NCBI RefSeq assembly: GCF_031457455.1
Contig: NZ_JAVDWU010000010.1
Coordinates: 186,001-250,000, forward strand
Reading direction: 5' to 3'
DNA: 64,000 nt
Source: Hydrogenophaga palleronii_A
GTDB lineage: Bacteria; Pseudomonadota; Gammaproteobacteria; Burkholderiales; Burkholderiaceae_C
Shown here: positions 7,078-16,569 of the stretch, in pieces
Layout: every line of letters begins with the position of its first letter
Position numbering within the stretch: position 1 is the first letter of the stretch
Notes under the pieces: model-generated
The model's input: only the letters and a program-made list of their open reading frames with translations
What the model was told of the DNA's origin: nothing
Database searches by the model: none
Position numbers and translations under genes: made by a program

Positions 7078-9756
7078 ATGGACAAACACTACCTCACCCC
7101 TTTGTTCCAGCCGGACACCATTGCGGTGTTCACCGGCGCCGCTTCCGAAACCGGCCAGCCCGTACCACAGGGCAGACAGCTCATGGACGCGCTGCGCGCC
7201 CAGCGCTTTGCCGGCACCCTGGTGTTCCTGGACGTGCACACCACCGGTACCCTGGCCGACCTGGCTCAGACCAGGGCCGATCTCGCGATCATCTGCCTGC
7301 CGCACGCCGAAGCGCTCGAAGCGCTGGAAGTGGCAGGGCGCATCAAGTGCCGTGCCGCGCTGGTGATCGGCAGCGGTACACCGGCCGATGTGGCCACCAC
7401 CATGCACCGCACCGCCCAGCGCCATGGCATGCACCTGCTCGGACCCAACAGCCTGGGCTTCCAGCGTCCAGCGCGCATGCTCAACGCCAGCGTGGTCGGG
7501 CCACTGGCGGCGGCGGGCTCGCTGGCCCTGGTGTCGCAGTCGGGTGCGCTCACCGCCTCCATCCTCGACTGGGCCAGCCAGAACAGCGTCGGCTTTTCCA
7601 CCGTGGTCTCGCTCGGCCCCAACACCTGTGTGGACATGGCACAGGTGCTGGACTATCTGGCGTCCGACCCACACACCCACAGCATCGTGGTGTACCTGGA
7701 AGGCATCTCCAGTGCGCGACGCTTCATGAGCGCCTTGCGCGCAGCGGCCAACGCCAAACCGGTGGTGGTGCTCAAGGCGGGCCGCAAGTCCGCCGGCAAT
7801 CAGGCCGCCCAGACCCACAGCGGCGCCATCGTGGGCAGCGACGACGTGTTCGACGCCGCCTTGCGCCGGGCCGGCGCGGTGCGTGTGCGCTCGTTTGTGG
7901 AGTTGTTTTCCGCAGCGAAATGCCTGGCCTCGCGCTACCGCCCGGTGGGCAAACGCCTGGCTATCGTCACCAATGGTGGTGGCCCCGGCGTTTTGGCGGC
8001 CGACTGGGTCAGCGAGATCGAACTCGAACTCGGCGTGCTCTCAAGCGAAAGCGCCCAGGCACTTCAAACCCAGCTGGCGCCCCTGGCCTCGCTGACCGAC
8101 CTGATCGACCTTTCCGAGGAAGCCACACCTGCCCACTACCGCGCGGCCATAGAAGCTGCCGGCAAAGACCGCGCAGTGGACGGCGTGCTGGTGGTGCATT
8201 CGCCCAAGGCGGGCGTGAACGCCGCGGATGTGGCCCGCGCCATGTCCGACCTGAAGGATCGCCTGGGCAAGCCCCTGCTGTGCTGCTGGATGGGCGACGC
8301 GTCGGTGGGCGAGGCGCGCGAGGTACTGGCGGGTGCCTCGATTCCCTCCTTTCGCACCCCGGAAGCCGCGGTGGGCGCTTTCGGCAACATCGCCAGCTTC
8401 TACGAAAACCAGCAACTGCTGCAGCAGACACCGCCGCCCCTGTCCACCTTGGCCCAACCCGACATCGAAGGCGCCCGGCTGCTGATCGAAAACGTGCTGG
8501 CTGAGCGCCGCCAGGTGCTCACCGAGATGGAATCCAAGGCCTTGCTGTCGGCCTTCCACATCCCGGTCACCCAGACCATCTTGGCGCGCACGCCCGTAGA
8601 AGCCATGATGATCGCCACCCAGCTGGGCTACCCGGTGGCACTGAAGATCGATTCGCCCGACGTGACCCACAAATCCGACGTGAGCGGCGTGGCGCTCAAC
8701 GTCATGAACGCCGTGGGCGTGCGCGATGTGTTCCTCACCATGATGCAGACCGTGGCCAAGCTGCAGCCCGGTGCGCGCATCAATGGCGTGACGATCCAGA
8801 AAATGGCACGCAACCACCGCGGGCGCGAACTCTACATCGGCCTGGTCACTGACGACCCATTCGGCCCGGTGATCGCCTTCGGCGCCGGCGGCACCATGAT
8901 CGAACTGATCAACGACCGTGCCATGGAACTGCCCCCCCTCAACCAGTTCCTGGCGCGCCGGCTCATCCAACGTTCACGCGTCAATCAAACCCTGGACGAA
9001 TGGCGCGGTGCCAGCGCGGTCGATCGCAACGCACTGGAACACGTGCTGCTGCGGGTGTCTGAAATGGTGTGCGAACTGCCGCAACTGCGCGAGATGGACA
9101 TCAACCCCATCATCGTCGACTCTGGTGGCGCGGTGGCGGTGGATGCCCGCATCGTGGTCACCAACACGCCTGCGACTGCCCGCCACCACAGCCACCTGGC
9201 CATCCTGCCCTACCCGGCCCGCTTCGAGCAGGTGTGGCCCATGCGCGGCGGCGGCGAATACACCATTCGCCCCATCCACCCCGACGACGCCCAGATGCTT
9301 CAAGACCTGGTGCAAAGCCTTTCACCGGAAAGCCGGTACTTCCGCTTCGTGTCGGCGCTGCGTGAGCTGCCGCCCAGCATGCTTTCGCGCCTGACCCTGA
9401 TCGACTACGACCGGGAAATGGCCCTGGTGGCCATCCACCGCGAAACCAAGCCAGGCGCCAACGGCGACTCGCAGGAAATCGAGCGCATCGTGGGCGTGTC
9501 GCGCTACATCACCAACCCGGACAAGGCCAGCGCCGAGTTCTCGCTGGTGGTGGCCGACGACTTCAACGGCAAGGGTCTGGGCTCGCGGCTGATGCTCAGC
9601 ATCATGGAAGCGGCGCGTGAAAAGGGGCTGACCGAGATCGAAGGACTGGTTCTGGTCAATAACCCCAGCATGCTCAAGCTCATGAAAAGCCTGGGTTTTG
9701 CTGTCAAGCGCTTCGGGGAAGACCCCGATTTCATGATCGTCAGCCACCCACTGTGA
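7078..9756 (+). CDS. Pat-like fusion: NDP-forming acyl-CoA synthetase domains plus GNAT acetyltransferase
   Basis: 892 residues. Order: CoA-binding domain (~1-130), succinyl-CoA-ligase-like and ATP-grasp domains (~140-700), and a C-terminal GNAT domain (~735-892) with the acetyl-CoA loop NGKGLGSRLM. This is the architecture of the protein lysine acetyltransferase Pat/PatZ, which acetylates acyl-CoA synthetases. His247 in THSGA sits where true ADP-forming synthetases carry the phospho-His, so synthetase activity cannot be excluded. The chosen ATG begins the CoA-binding domain; upstream in-frame codons look non-coding. No FNR box was found here. Confidence 0.88.
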   Translation: MDKHYLTPLFQPDTIAVFTGAASETGQPVPQGRQLMDALRAQRFAGTLVFLDVHTTGTLADLAQTRADLAIICLPHAEALEALEVAGRIKCRAALVIGSGTPADVATTMHRTAQRHGMHLLGPNSLGFQRPARMLNASVVGPLAAAGSLALVSQSGALTASILDWASQNSVGFSTVVSLGPNTCVDMAQVLDYLASDPHTHSIVVYLEGISSARRFMSALRAAANAKPVVVLKAGRKSAGNQAAQTHSGAIVGSDDVFDAALRRAGAVRVRSFVELFSAAKCLASRYRPVGKRLAIVTNGGGPGVLAADWVSEIELELGVLSSESAQALQTQLAPLASLTDLIDLSEEATPAHYRAAIEAAGKDRAVDGVLVVHSPKAGVNAADVARAMSDLKDRLGKPLLCCWMGDASVGEAREVLAGASIPSFRTPEAAVGAFGNIASFYENQQLLQQTPPPLSTLAQPDIEGARLLIENVLAERRQVLTEMESKALLSAFHIPVTQTILARTPVEAMMIATQLGYPVALKIDSPDVTHKSDVSGVALNVMNAVGVRDVFLTMMQTVAKLQPGARINGVTIQKMARNHRGRELYIGLVTDDPFGPVIAFGAGGTMIELINDRAMELPPLNQFLARRLIQRSRVNQTLDEWRGASAVDRNALEHVLLRVSEMVCELPQLREMDINPIIVDSGGAVAVDARIVVTNTPATARHHSHLAILPYPARFEQVWPMRGGGEYTIRPIHPDDAQMLQDLVQSLSPESRYFRFVSALRELPPSMLSRLTLIDYDREMALVAIHRETKPGANGDSQEIERIVGVSRYITNPDKASAEFSLVVADDFNGKGLGSRLMLSIMEAAREKGLTEIEGLVLVNNPSMLKLMKSLGFAVKRFGEDPDFMIVSHPL

Positions 9757-10037
9757 CCTGCTTAGCCTCGGTTTTCCCCGGGGGCAGATTCGGACTCGGC
9801 AGGGACCAAAATGACTGGCTTGCTTGTGCCTTCTTATTCTTCTATAGCTTTAATTCAAATTAGTAGCAGTAGTAGAAGGCGGCCTTTTTTGTGGAAAAGC
9901 GCATTTTTTGCATGTCTGACAAGCACTTGGCGAGCGCACAACCATGTGTGAACCGCCCTTGTCCTGAAAACCGGCAGCAGGGACAAGTTCGGAAAGTGAT
10001 CACAGTCTGTGGATAACATATGAATTATTAGAAACTT

Positions 10038-11090
10038 ATGCACAGCTTTGTTAAAAACTGGCCAGCACCAGAACCGGGAATGCTGGTGAAACTCTGGATG
10101 CTGTTCGCTGCCCTGGGTGCGGCCGGTGCCGTCATGGCAGTGACACCCTCGGGGGCGGAAGTCCCCAGCGGTGGTCGTTCCCACAGCATGGTGTCGCTGG
10201 CAGCCGACACCCGCGTGGAGGGCATCGCGTTTTCGGAGATCTCCGGACTGGCTTGGGATGCCGAGGAACAATGGCTTTATGCGGTTTCTGACAGAGGCAA
10301 GCTGTTTCGCTTGCGGCTGCGCATTGAAAACGGCGAATTGCGCGCTGTCGTGCCGGTGGCGGCGGTGATGATCAAGTCATCAGCAGGAAGCCTGGGGCAA
10401 CGGTCGGGGTTCGACGCGGAAGGTCTTGCCTTGCGGCGAATCATGGGAGATCCCGCCCAGGGGTCCCACCGAATGGAGTTGCTTGTGGCCACCGAAGGCA
10501 CGCCCCGGGTGCTGCGTGTGGATCCTTCAGGAGAGGTGCTGGGTGAACTCCCGCTGATGACCGACCTGGCCGACGCAAAACGGTACGCAGACGACAACAG
10601 CATGCTGGAAGCGGTGGCGATCCACCCGGTTCACGGTGTGCTGGTGGCGCCCGAGCGTCCGCTTCGCAGCGAAAAACGCCCGGCAGGTCACCGCATTCAG
10701 ACGGTCGATCGCCGCTGGCACATCCAGGCACTGGACCCGGCGAAATCCCACCTCAAAGCCATGGATGTGCTGGACGATGGTCAGCTTCTGGTGCTGGAGC
10801 GATCGGGTAGCGGTAAACGATTGATCAACACGCTGAGAAGCGTCAAGCTTGAAACCTGCACAGGCCCGTCACCGTGTCCCATGCAGACCTTGTTGCACCT
10901 CGATCAGGCCGGCGGGGCCGAGAACTTTGAAGGCATGGCCTACCTGGGCCACGGGCAGGTGCTGCTGGCCAGCGACAACCGGGGCAAGAAGAACACCCCG
11001 ACGGTGTTTCTTCTGGTGAACCCAGCGCTCACTGAAAGCTGTCACAACCGGTCACGGCATCGAGGTTCTGCCGCCTGGCCCGGCTGCTAA
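10038..11090 (+). CDS. Secreted esterase-like/phytase-like beta-propeller protein
   Basis: 350 residues. Segments such as SEISGLAWD, LYAVSDRGKLFRL, FDAEGLAL, NSMLEAVAIHP and NFEGMAYLGHGQVLLASDN are typical of the 'esterase-like activity of phytase' family (PF13449), a periplasmic or secreted propeller of poorly known activity. A hydrophobic segment (KLWMLFAALGAAGAVMA) near residues 18-34 looks like a signal peptide. Neither ATG 10038 nor ATG 10080 has a good Shine-Dalgarno; the later one would put the signal peptide at the very N-terminus. It stands alone, upstream of minC. Confidence 0.75.
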   Translation: MHSFVKNWPAPEPGMLVKLWMLFAALGAAGAVMAVTPSGAEVPSGGRSHSMVSLAADTRVEGIAFSEISGLAWDAEEQWLYAVSDRGKLFRLRLRIENGELRAVVPVAAVMIKSSAGSLGQRSGFDAEGLALRRIMGDPAQGSHRMELLVATEGTPRVLRVDPSGEVLGELPLMTDLADAKRYADDNSMLEAVAIHPVHGVLVAPERPLRSEKRPAGHRIQTVDRRWHIQALDPAKSHLKAMDVLDDGQLLVLERSGSGKRLINTLRSVKLETCTGPSPCPMQTLLHLDQAGGAENFEGMAYLGHGQVLLASDNRGKKNTPTVFLLVNPALTESCHNRSRHRGSAAWPGC

Positions 11091-11165
11091 GATGGGCGGC
11101 TGTTCAGCCGCATTCGCCGGCTGCCCCAGCCCCGGCCCTGTCGGCTTCCCGAGACCCCTTGCCTC

Positions 11166-11936
11166 ATGTCCGTTGCCCTCGCTGCCAACGCGCCCACCAG
11201 CTTCGAGATCAAGAGCGCCAATCTGCCCCTGGTGGCATTGCTGCTCAAATCCGCCGATCTGACCCGGCTCAGTGCCGAATTCGCCCAGCGCTTCGGCGAC
11301 ATGCCTGATTTTTTCGATCACGACCCCATGGTGATCGACCTCGGCCCGCTCCAGCAGGCCGAACCCGGTGCCGGCACCGACTTCGCCGCCCTGCTGGCCT
11401 TGTTGCGCAGTTACCGGCTCAACCCGATCGCGGTGCGCGGCGGCGACGATACCCAGATGGCCCAGGCGGTGGACGCCGGTCTCACACCCGCCCCTGACGC
11501 CACCCTGCAGCGCGCCGCACCGGCTCAGTCACCCGAACCCATTGCTCCGCAGCCGGTGGCAGAACCCGCGGCCCAGCCGCAGCCTGCCCCCGGCGCGCTG
11601 GTGATCGACAAGCCCTTGCGCTCCGGCCAGCAGGTTTACGCCCGCGGGCGCGATCTGGTCGTCATGGCCATGGTCAACCCCGGTGCCGAGGTCATCGCCG
11701 ACGGCCACATCCACGTGTACGCGCCGCTGCGCGGCAAGGCCATCGCCGGTGCCCGCGGCAATGGCGACGCGCGCATCTTTGCGCTGTCCATGGCACCCGA
11801 ACTCATCTCGATCGCCGGCATCTACCGCACCAGCGAGGTCCCGCTGCCGCAGAGCATCCAGGGCAAGGCCGCCCAGGTCCGCCTGGTGCCAGGCCCCGAA
11901 GGCGACAAGCTTGTGATCGACCCCATGTCGCTGTGA
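11166..11936 (+). CDS. minC: Septum site-determining protein MinC
   Basis: 256 residues: an N-terminal FtsZ-antagonising domain (~1-110), an Ala/Pro/Gln-rich linker (~115-145) and a C-terminal beta-helical MinD-binding domain with GADVIADGHIHVYAPLRGKAIAGARGN-like signature features (GAEVIADGHIHVYAPLRG). It blocks FtsZ ring assembly at the poles. It is first gene of minCDE; minD starts 50 nt after its stop. Confidence 0.96.
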   Translation: MSVALAANAPTSFEIKSANLPLVALLLKSADLTRLSAEFAQRFGDMPDFFDHDPMVIDLGPLQQAEPGAGTDFAALLALLRSYRLNPIAVRGGDDTQMAQAVDAGLTPAPDATLQRAAPAQSPEPIAPQPVAEPAAQPQPAPGALVIDKPLRSGQQVYARGRDLVVMAMVNPGAEVIADGHIHVYAPLRGKAIAGARGNGDARIFALSMAPELISIAGIYRTSEVPLPQSIQGKAAQVRLVPGPEGDKLVIDPMSL

Positions 11937-11986
11937 GGCCACCTGCCCCGCCGCTTACCCATCCTGATCCAGAAAGACCTTTCACC

Positions 11987-12802
11987 ATGACCAAAATCGT
12001 TGTCGTCACTTCCGGCAAAGGCGGTGTGGGCAAGACCACCACCAGCGCCAGCTTCGCTTCCGGCCTTGCCCTGCGTGGCCACAAAACCGCCGTGATCGAC
12101 TTCGATGTCGGCCTGCGCAACCTCGATCTCATCATGGGTTGTGAGCGGCGCGTGGTCTACGACCTGATCAACGTGATCCAGGGCGAAGCCAACCTGAACC
12201 AGGCGCTCATCAAGGACAAACAGTGCGACAACCTGTTCGTGTTGGCCGCCAGCCAGACCCGCGACAAGGACGCGCTGAGCCAGGAAGGTGTGCACAAGGT
12301 GCTGACCGACCTGTCCGAAATGGGCTTTGAATACATCGTCTGCGACTCGCCCGCCGGCATCGAGACGGGCGCGCTCATGGCCATGCACTACGCCGACGAA
12401 GCGCTCATCGTGACCAACCCCGAGGTCTCCAGCGTGCGCGACTCCGACCGTATCCTGGGCATGCTGGGCAGCAAGACGCAGCGCGCCATCGACGGCAAGG
12501 ACCCGATCAAGGAACACCTGCTGATCACGCGCTACAACCCCGGCCGCGTGGCCGAAGGGCAGATGCTCTCGCTCGAAGACATCCAGGACATCCTGCGCAT
12601 TCCCCTGATCGGCGTGATCCCCGAAAGCGAAAACGTGCTCACCGCGTCCAACCAGGGCATGCCGGCCATCCACCTCAAGGGCACCGATGTGGCCGAGGCC
12701 TACAGCGATGTGATCGACCGTTTTCTGGGCGCCGAGAAGCCCTTGCGCTTCATCGAGGCCGAAAAGTCCGGCTTCTTCAAGCGCCTGTTCGGAGGAAAGT
12801 AA
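11987..12802 (+). CDS. minD: Septum site-determining ATPase MinD
   Basis: 271 residues starting MTKIVVVTSGKGGVGKTT with the deviant Walker A motif KGGVGKTT, and ending in the amphipathic membrane-targeting helix (SGFFKRLFGG). It recruits MinC to the membrane and oscillates under MinE. The length matches E. coli MinD. Only 3 nt separate it from minE. Confidence 0.98.
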   Translation: MTKIVVVTSGKGGVGKTTTSASFASGLALRGHKTAVIDFDVGLRNLDLIMGCERRVVYDLINVIQGEANLNQALIKDKQCDNLFVLAASQTRDKDALSQEGVHKVLTDLSEMGFEYIVCDSPAGIETGALMAMHYADEALIVTNPEVSSVRDSDRILGMLGSKTQRAIDGKDPIKEHLLITRYNPGRVAEGQMLSLEDIQDILRIPLIGVIPESENVLTASNQGMPAIHLKGTDVAEAYSDVIDRFLGAEKPLRFIEAEKSGFFKRLFGGK

Positions 12803-12805
12803 GAC

Positions 12806-13066
12806 ATGTCGTTTCTCTCCTTCTTTCTGGGTGAAAAAAAGAAGACCGCCAGCGTTGCCAAAGAGCGCCTTCAGATCATCCTGGCGCACGAGCGCAGCGG
12901 CCGCAACGCCTCCGAGCCCGACTACCTGCCCGCGCTGCAACGCGAACTGGTCGCCGTGATCGGCAAGTACATCAAGATCAACCCGGACGACATCAAGGTT
13001 CAGCTCGACCGCCAGGACAACCTGGACGTGCTGGAAGTGAAGATCGAGCTGCCCGATCGGAAGTAG
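12806..13066 (+). CDS. minE: Cell division topological specificity factor MinE
   Basis: 86 residues: the N-terminal membrane/MinD-binding segment (MSFLSFFLGEKKKTASVAKE), the contact helix RLQIILAHERSGR and the C-terminal dimer domain. It stimulates MinD ATPase and drives pole-to-pole oscillation. Last gene of minCDE. Confidence 0.97.
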   Translation: MSFLSFFLGEKKKTASVAKERLQIILAHERSGRNASEPDYLPALQRELVAVIGKYIKINPDDIKVQLDRQDNLDVLEVKIELPDRK

Positions 13067-13129
13067 CCGCTTCAGCGCGAGGGTTGGGTAAAGGCCAATG
13101 CCCGACTGTGGTGCTGCCACCAAAGCGGT

Positions 13130-13255
13130 GAAGGCGTCCATTCCCTGCGCCAGAGGGGAAGCCCTTCCAGGGACACCGAAGATCCGGCTCCGCCGGTCCA
13201 AGGTGTCGCCCCCCTTTTCAAGGGGGGACGCGCGCAGCGCGGCGGGGGGTCATAT
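13130..13255. repeat. Dispersed intergenic repeat copy between minE and the ABC1 kinase gene
   Basis: AGGGGAAG and CCGGCTCCGCCGG blocks are followed by CCCCCCTTTTCAAGGGGGG and a GCGCGCAGCGCGG palindrome, the same module order as at 23.35 and 44.95 kb. It ends ~10 nt before the next start codon. Confidence 0.7.
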
Positions 13256-13264
13256 CATCCACTC

Positions 13265-14956
13265 ATGCTGATCGAAACCCTGGGCGCTGCCCGCGACATG
13301 GGGCGTCTCAACGCCATCCTGGGGGTGCTCATTCGCCACGGGTTTGGCGACAGTGTGCGCCGGCTGGGTCTTGCCGACAGCCTGGAAAAAGCCGGACATG
13401 TGCTGCATTGGGAACACGCCGCCGATCTCGCCCGGCTGGAACCACCGGTGCAAGTGCGCCTGGCGCTGGAAGAGCTGGGCCCGGCCTTCGTGAAACTCGG
13501 TCAGGTGCTGGCGGGCCGGGCCGATCTGTTCGGGCCCGAATGGATCGCCGAGTTCGAGAAGTTGCACAGCCATGTGCCTGCCGTGCCGCTGGAAACGCTG
13601 CGCCCGCAGCTGGCCGAAGACCTGGGTGGCGATCCCGAAACCGTGTTTGTCCGCTTCGATCCGGAGCCGCTGGCCGCGGCGTCCATCGCACAGGTCCACC
13701 GCGCGCAGCTCCACGACGGCACCGAAGTGATCGTGAAGATCCGTCGCCCGGGCATCGCCACCATCATTGAAGCCGACCTGCGCCTGCTGGGGCGCATGGC
13801 CACGGTGGCCGAAACCGAGCTGCCCTACCTCAAGCCCTACCGGCCCCGGCAACTGGTGCGCGAACTGGCGCGCTCGCTCAAGGCAGAACTTGATCTGGCC
13901 AGCGAATGCCGGAACGCCGAACGCGTGGCCGCCAATTTCGTTGATCAGCCGTGGATCGTGGTGCCGCGCGTGCACTGGGCGCACACCAGTGAGCGGGTCA
14001 ATGTGCAGGACTACATCGACGGTGTGCCGGGCCACGACCTCCATCGCCTGGAATCCGAGGGCCTGAACCGCCAGCTGCTGGCGAGCAGGGGCAGTCAGGC
14101 CGTACTCAAGATGATTGTGGAAGACGGCCTCTTCCATGCCGATCCCCACCCGGGCAACGTGTTCTACCTGCCCGACAACCGCATCGCCTTCATCGACTTC
14201 GGCATGATCGGGCGCCTGTCGCATCGCCGCCGCGAGGAACTGCTTGCCTTGTTGCTGGGCCTGGTCGAGCGCAACGCCCAGACCGTGGCTGACGTGCTGC
14301 TGGACTGGACCGGCGACGACCACGTCGTGCAACTGGCCTTGCTGGAAACCGAGATCGAAGCCTTTGTGGACCAATACCACGGCATTCCCCTGGCGCAGCT
14401 GAACCTGGGCCAGATGCTGGCCGACGTGACCGCCCTGCTGCGCGAACACCATCTGGGTTTGCCGAGCGACATGGCACTGCTCATCAAGGCCTTCATCACG
14501 CTCGAAGGCATGGGCCGCAACCTGGACCCGGGCTTTCACATGACCACCGAAGCCCTGCCCCTGCTCAAGCAAGTGGTGAAGGCCCGCTACGAACCGAAAG
14601 CCATGGCCACCCGCGCCTGGCACACCCTGCGGCGCACCCTGGCGGTGGCCGAACAGTTGCCGCATGACGTGTCGCGGCTGTTGCGCAACGCCCGCCGGGG
14701 CAAGGTGCAGGTGGGCATCGAACTCGCCCACCTCAAGCGCGTGGGCGACCAGATCGACCGCGCAGCCAACCGGCTCGCCATGGCCCTGGTCGTCGCTTCG
14801 CTGGTGATCGGCTCGTCCATCGTCATGACGGTGCAAGGCGGCCCCACCTTGTTTGGCCTGCCGGCGTTCGGCTTTCTGGGCTTCGCCGGTGCCGTGGTGT
14901 GCGGACTGTGGCTGATTCGGGCCATCTGGCGCAGCAGCCGCGGGCGCGACGTCTGA
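13265..14956 (+). CDS. ABC1/UbiB-family atypical protein kinase
   Basis: 563 residues. Kinase-like motifs of the ABC1 family: LGPAFVKLGQ (KxGQ motif, ~77-87), AAASIAQVH (A-rich loop, ~138-146), the catalytic stretch FHADPHPGN (~294-302) and IDFGMIGR (~315-322). Two transmembrane helices lie at the C-terminus (~503-523 and ~530-550), as in UbiB. UbiB-type ATPases support ubiquinone biosynthesis by extracting lipophilic intermediates. Because it is not beside ubiE/ubiJ here, it may be a paralogue rather than the housekeeping UbiB. Confidence 0.88.
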   Translation: MLIETLGAARDMGRLNAILGVLIRHGFGDSVRRLGLADSLEKAGHVLHWEHAADLARLEPPVQVRLALEELGPAFVKLGQVLAGRADLFGPEWIAEFEKLHSHVPAVPLETLRPQLAEDLGGDPETVFVRFDPEPLAAASIAQVHRAQLHDGTEVIVKIRRPGIATIIEADLRLLGRMATVAETELPYLKPYRPRQLVRELARSLKAELDLASECRNAERVAANFVDQPWIVVPRVHWAHTSERVNVQDYIDGVPGHDLHRLESEGLNRQLLASRGSQAVLKMIVEDGLFHADPHPGNVFYLPDNRIAFIDFGMIGRLSHRRREELLALLLGLVERNAQTVADVLLDWTGDDHVVQLALLETEIEAFVDQYHGIPLAQLNLGQMLADVTALLREHHLGLPSDMALLIKAFITLEGMGRNLDPGFHMTTEALPLLKQVVKARYEPKAMATRAWHTLRRTLAVAEQLPHDVSRLLRNARRGKVQVGIELAHLKRVGDQIDRAANRLAMALVVASLVIGSSIVMTVQGGPTLFGLPAFGFLGFAGAVVCGLWLIRAIWRSSRGRDV

Positions 14957-15016
14957 GCCGAACCTTCCCTGGTGACGCTGCGCGGCCGCCGCATCGGGCA
15001 GCCGCTGCCACAGGCC

Positions 15017-16126
15017 TCACGAAGCTTGGCCTCTCCCTGGCCGTCCCAGCAGCCTGAGCAGGGCGCGTTCGGCATTGCGCAGCCCATGCAAAGGAGGCGT
15101 GCGAGCGGGCGCGGGCCAGTCGGCCGCGCCCTTCTCCAGGCATTGCTGCACCGCCGGATGGATATAGAACTTGCGGCACACGGTCTGCGTGTTGCCGATC
15201 TGTCGCGCCACCTGGCGCACCACCTCATTCCAGTGAGCCTTGGCCCCACGGGGGTCGGCGGGTGGCTGCGGACACAGGTCCATCAGCAGTTCCAGGGCCT
15301 GCACGCTGGCGTTCCAGGTGCGGAAATCCTTGGCGGTGAAGTCGTGCCCGCTGACCCGACGAAGGTAGGTGTTCACATGGGTGGAACGCACGGCGTGGCG
15401 CTGGCCGGTTTCATCGATGTACTGGAACAGGTGTTGCCCCGGCAGTTCCTGGCAACGCCGCACGATGCGAGCGGCCTGCGGGTCTTTTAGCCGCGCCTTC
15501 TGCTCAATGCCGCTCTTGCCCCGGAACGCGATCAGTAACTCGCCCGCCCTCGCATGCACGTGCCGGTTGCGCAAGGTGGTCAGGCCGAACGAACCGTTGT
15601 CGGCCATGTAGGCCTCGTTGCCCACGCGCATGGCAGTGCGGTCCAGCAGGCGCACGATGGTGGCCACCACGGTGTCCATGCCCAGCTCGCCGCCGCGCAG
15701 GTGTCGCGCCACCGCCCGCCGGATGCGCGACAGGGCTTTGCCGAAGTCGTGCATGCGATCGAACTTGTGCTGGTCCTGTTGCGCCTGCCACGCCGGGTGG
15801 TAGCGGTACTGTTTGCGCCCGCGCGCGTCCCGGCCGGTGGCTTGCAGGTGGCCGTGCGCGTTTGGGCAGATCCAGACGTCGGTGTAGGCCGGCGGTATGG
15901 CCAGTTGGCGTATGCGCTGCAGCGCGTTCGCGTCGCGCACCGGGGCTCCTGAGGGGGTCACATACGAAAAACCACGTCCACGCCGCACACGGCGCCAGCC
16001 GCGCTGGTCGGCATGGACATAGACGAGCTTCGGCGTTTTCAAGGCAGGGCAGCGGAGCAGCTCACAAAGCGAGCTTCTTCTCTGGCGGTGGATGGCCCGG
16101 TTTGTCCGAAGGCGGGTCATGTGCAA
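15017..16126 (-). CDS. DNA topoisomerase IB (eukaryotic-like)
   Basis: 369 residues from ATG 16126, which overlaps the DUF421 gene by 65 bp; a TTG at 16042 would give 341 residues beginning just before LVYVHADQRGWRR and may be the true start. The N-terminal domain of poxvirus-like Topo IB (IPPAYTDVWICP) is followed by the catalytic domain with RVGNE, FRGKSG, HDFTAKDFRTWNAS and the active-site tyrosine in KFYIHP. It relaxes supercoils through a 3'-phosphotyrosine. Such genes are scattered in proteobacteria and not essential. Confidence 0.93.
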   Translation of the reverse strand: MHMTRLRTNRAIHRQRRSSLCELLRCPALKTPKLVYVHADQRGWRRVRRGRGFSYVTPSGAPVRDANALQRIRQLAIPPAYTDVWICPNAHGHLQATGRDARGRKQYRYHPAWQAQQDQHKFDRMHDFGKALSRIRRAVARHLRGGELGMDTVVATIVRLLDRTAMRVGNEAYMADNGSFGLTTLRNRHVHARAGELLIAFRGKSGIEQKARLKDPQAARIVRRCQELPGQHLFQYIDETGQRHAVRSTHVNTYLRRVSGHDFTAKDFRTWNASVQALELLMDLCPQPPADPRGAKAHWNEVVRQVARQIGNTQTVCRKFYIHPAVQQCLEKGAADWPAPARTPPLHGLRNAERALLRLLGRPGRGQAS

Positions 16127-16553
16127 TCACCGCGATGCTGCCGTCGGGTTCCAGGATGGCCCATTTCACTTCCGAGAGCACCTCCATGCCCGCCTTGTGC
16201 ATTTCGCTGAAGACTTCCGCAGGCGTCACCCGGGTGTGGTTCATAGCGGCTTCAATGAACCGGCCGTTGTGCACCAGCACGGTCGGCCTGCCCGAGACCA
16301 GGGTTTCAAAAACCTCAAACCGCTGCGCCAGCATCGACGTGACAAAAACCAGCACAAACAGGGTGGCCGCTGCGGTGAGCGCGGTGGTCAGGGAATAGTC
16401 GCTGCCCACGGCGGCCTGTGCCACGATCTCGGGAATCATCAGCAGGGACACCAGTTCGAGCGGCGACAGCTGACCGAACTCGCGCTTGCCGAGGACCCGC
16501 AGCCCCACCAGCACAAACAGATAGATGACAGCGATGCGAAGCACGGTGTCCAT
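16062..16553 (-). CDS. DUF421/YetF-family membrane protein
   Basis: 163 residues. Three N-terminal transmembrane helices carry the family signature LVGLRVLGKREFGQLSPLELV, then a cytosolic domain with RPTVLVHNGRFIEAAM. Function is unknown; YcaP/YetF homologues are inner-membrane proteins. ATG 16553 starts just before the first helix; upstream in-frame sequence belongs to the preceding gene's region. The 16-nt gap to the upstream gene suggests an operon. Confidence 0.9.
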   Translation of the reverse strand: MDTVLRIAVIYLFVLVGLRVLGKREFGQLSPLELVSLLMIPEIVAQAAVGSDYSLTTALTAAATLFVLVFVTSMLAQRFEVFETLVSGRPTVLVHNGRFIEAAMNHTRVTPAEVFSEMHKAGMEVLSEVKWAILEPDGSIAVIAHDPPSDKPGHPPPEKKLAL

Positions 16554-16569
16554 GTGCCAGCCTTCGCCT

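Noticed and set aside
10008..10016. A perfect DnaA box (TGTGGATAA on the plus strand) as a second origin element
   Set aside because: It is single, has no neighbouring boxes or AT-rich cluster, and lies 51 kb from dnaA; probably chance or a local regulatory site.
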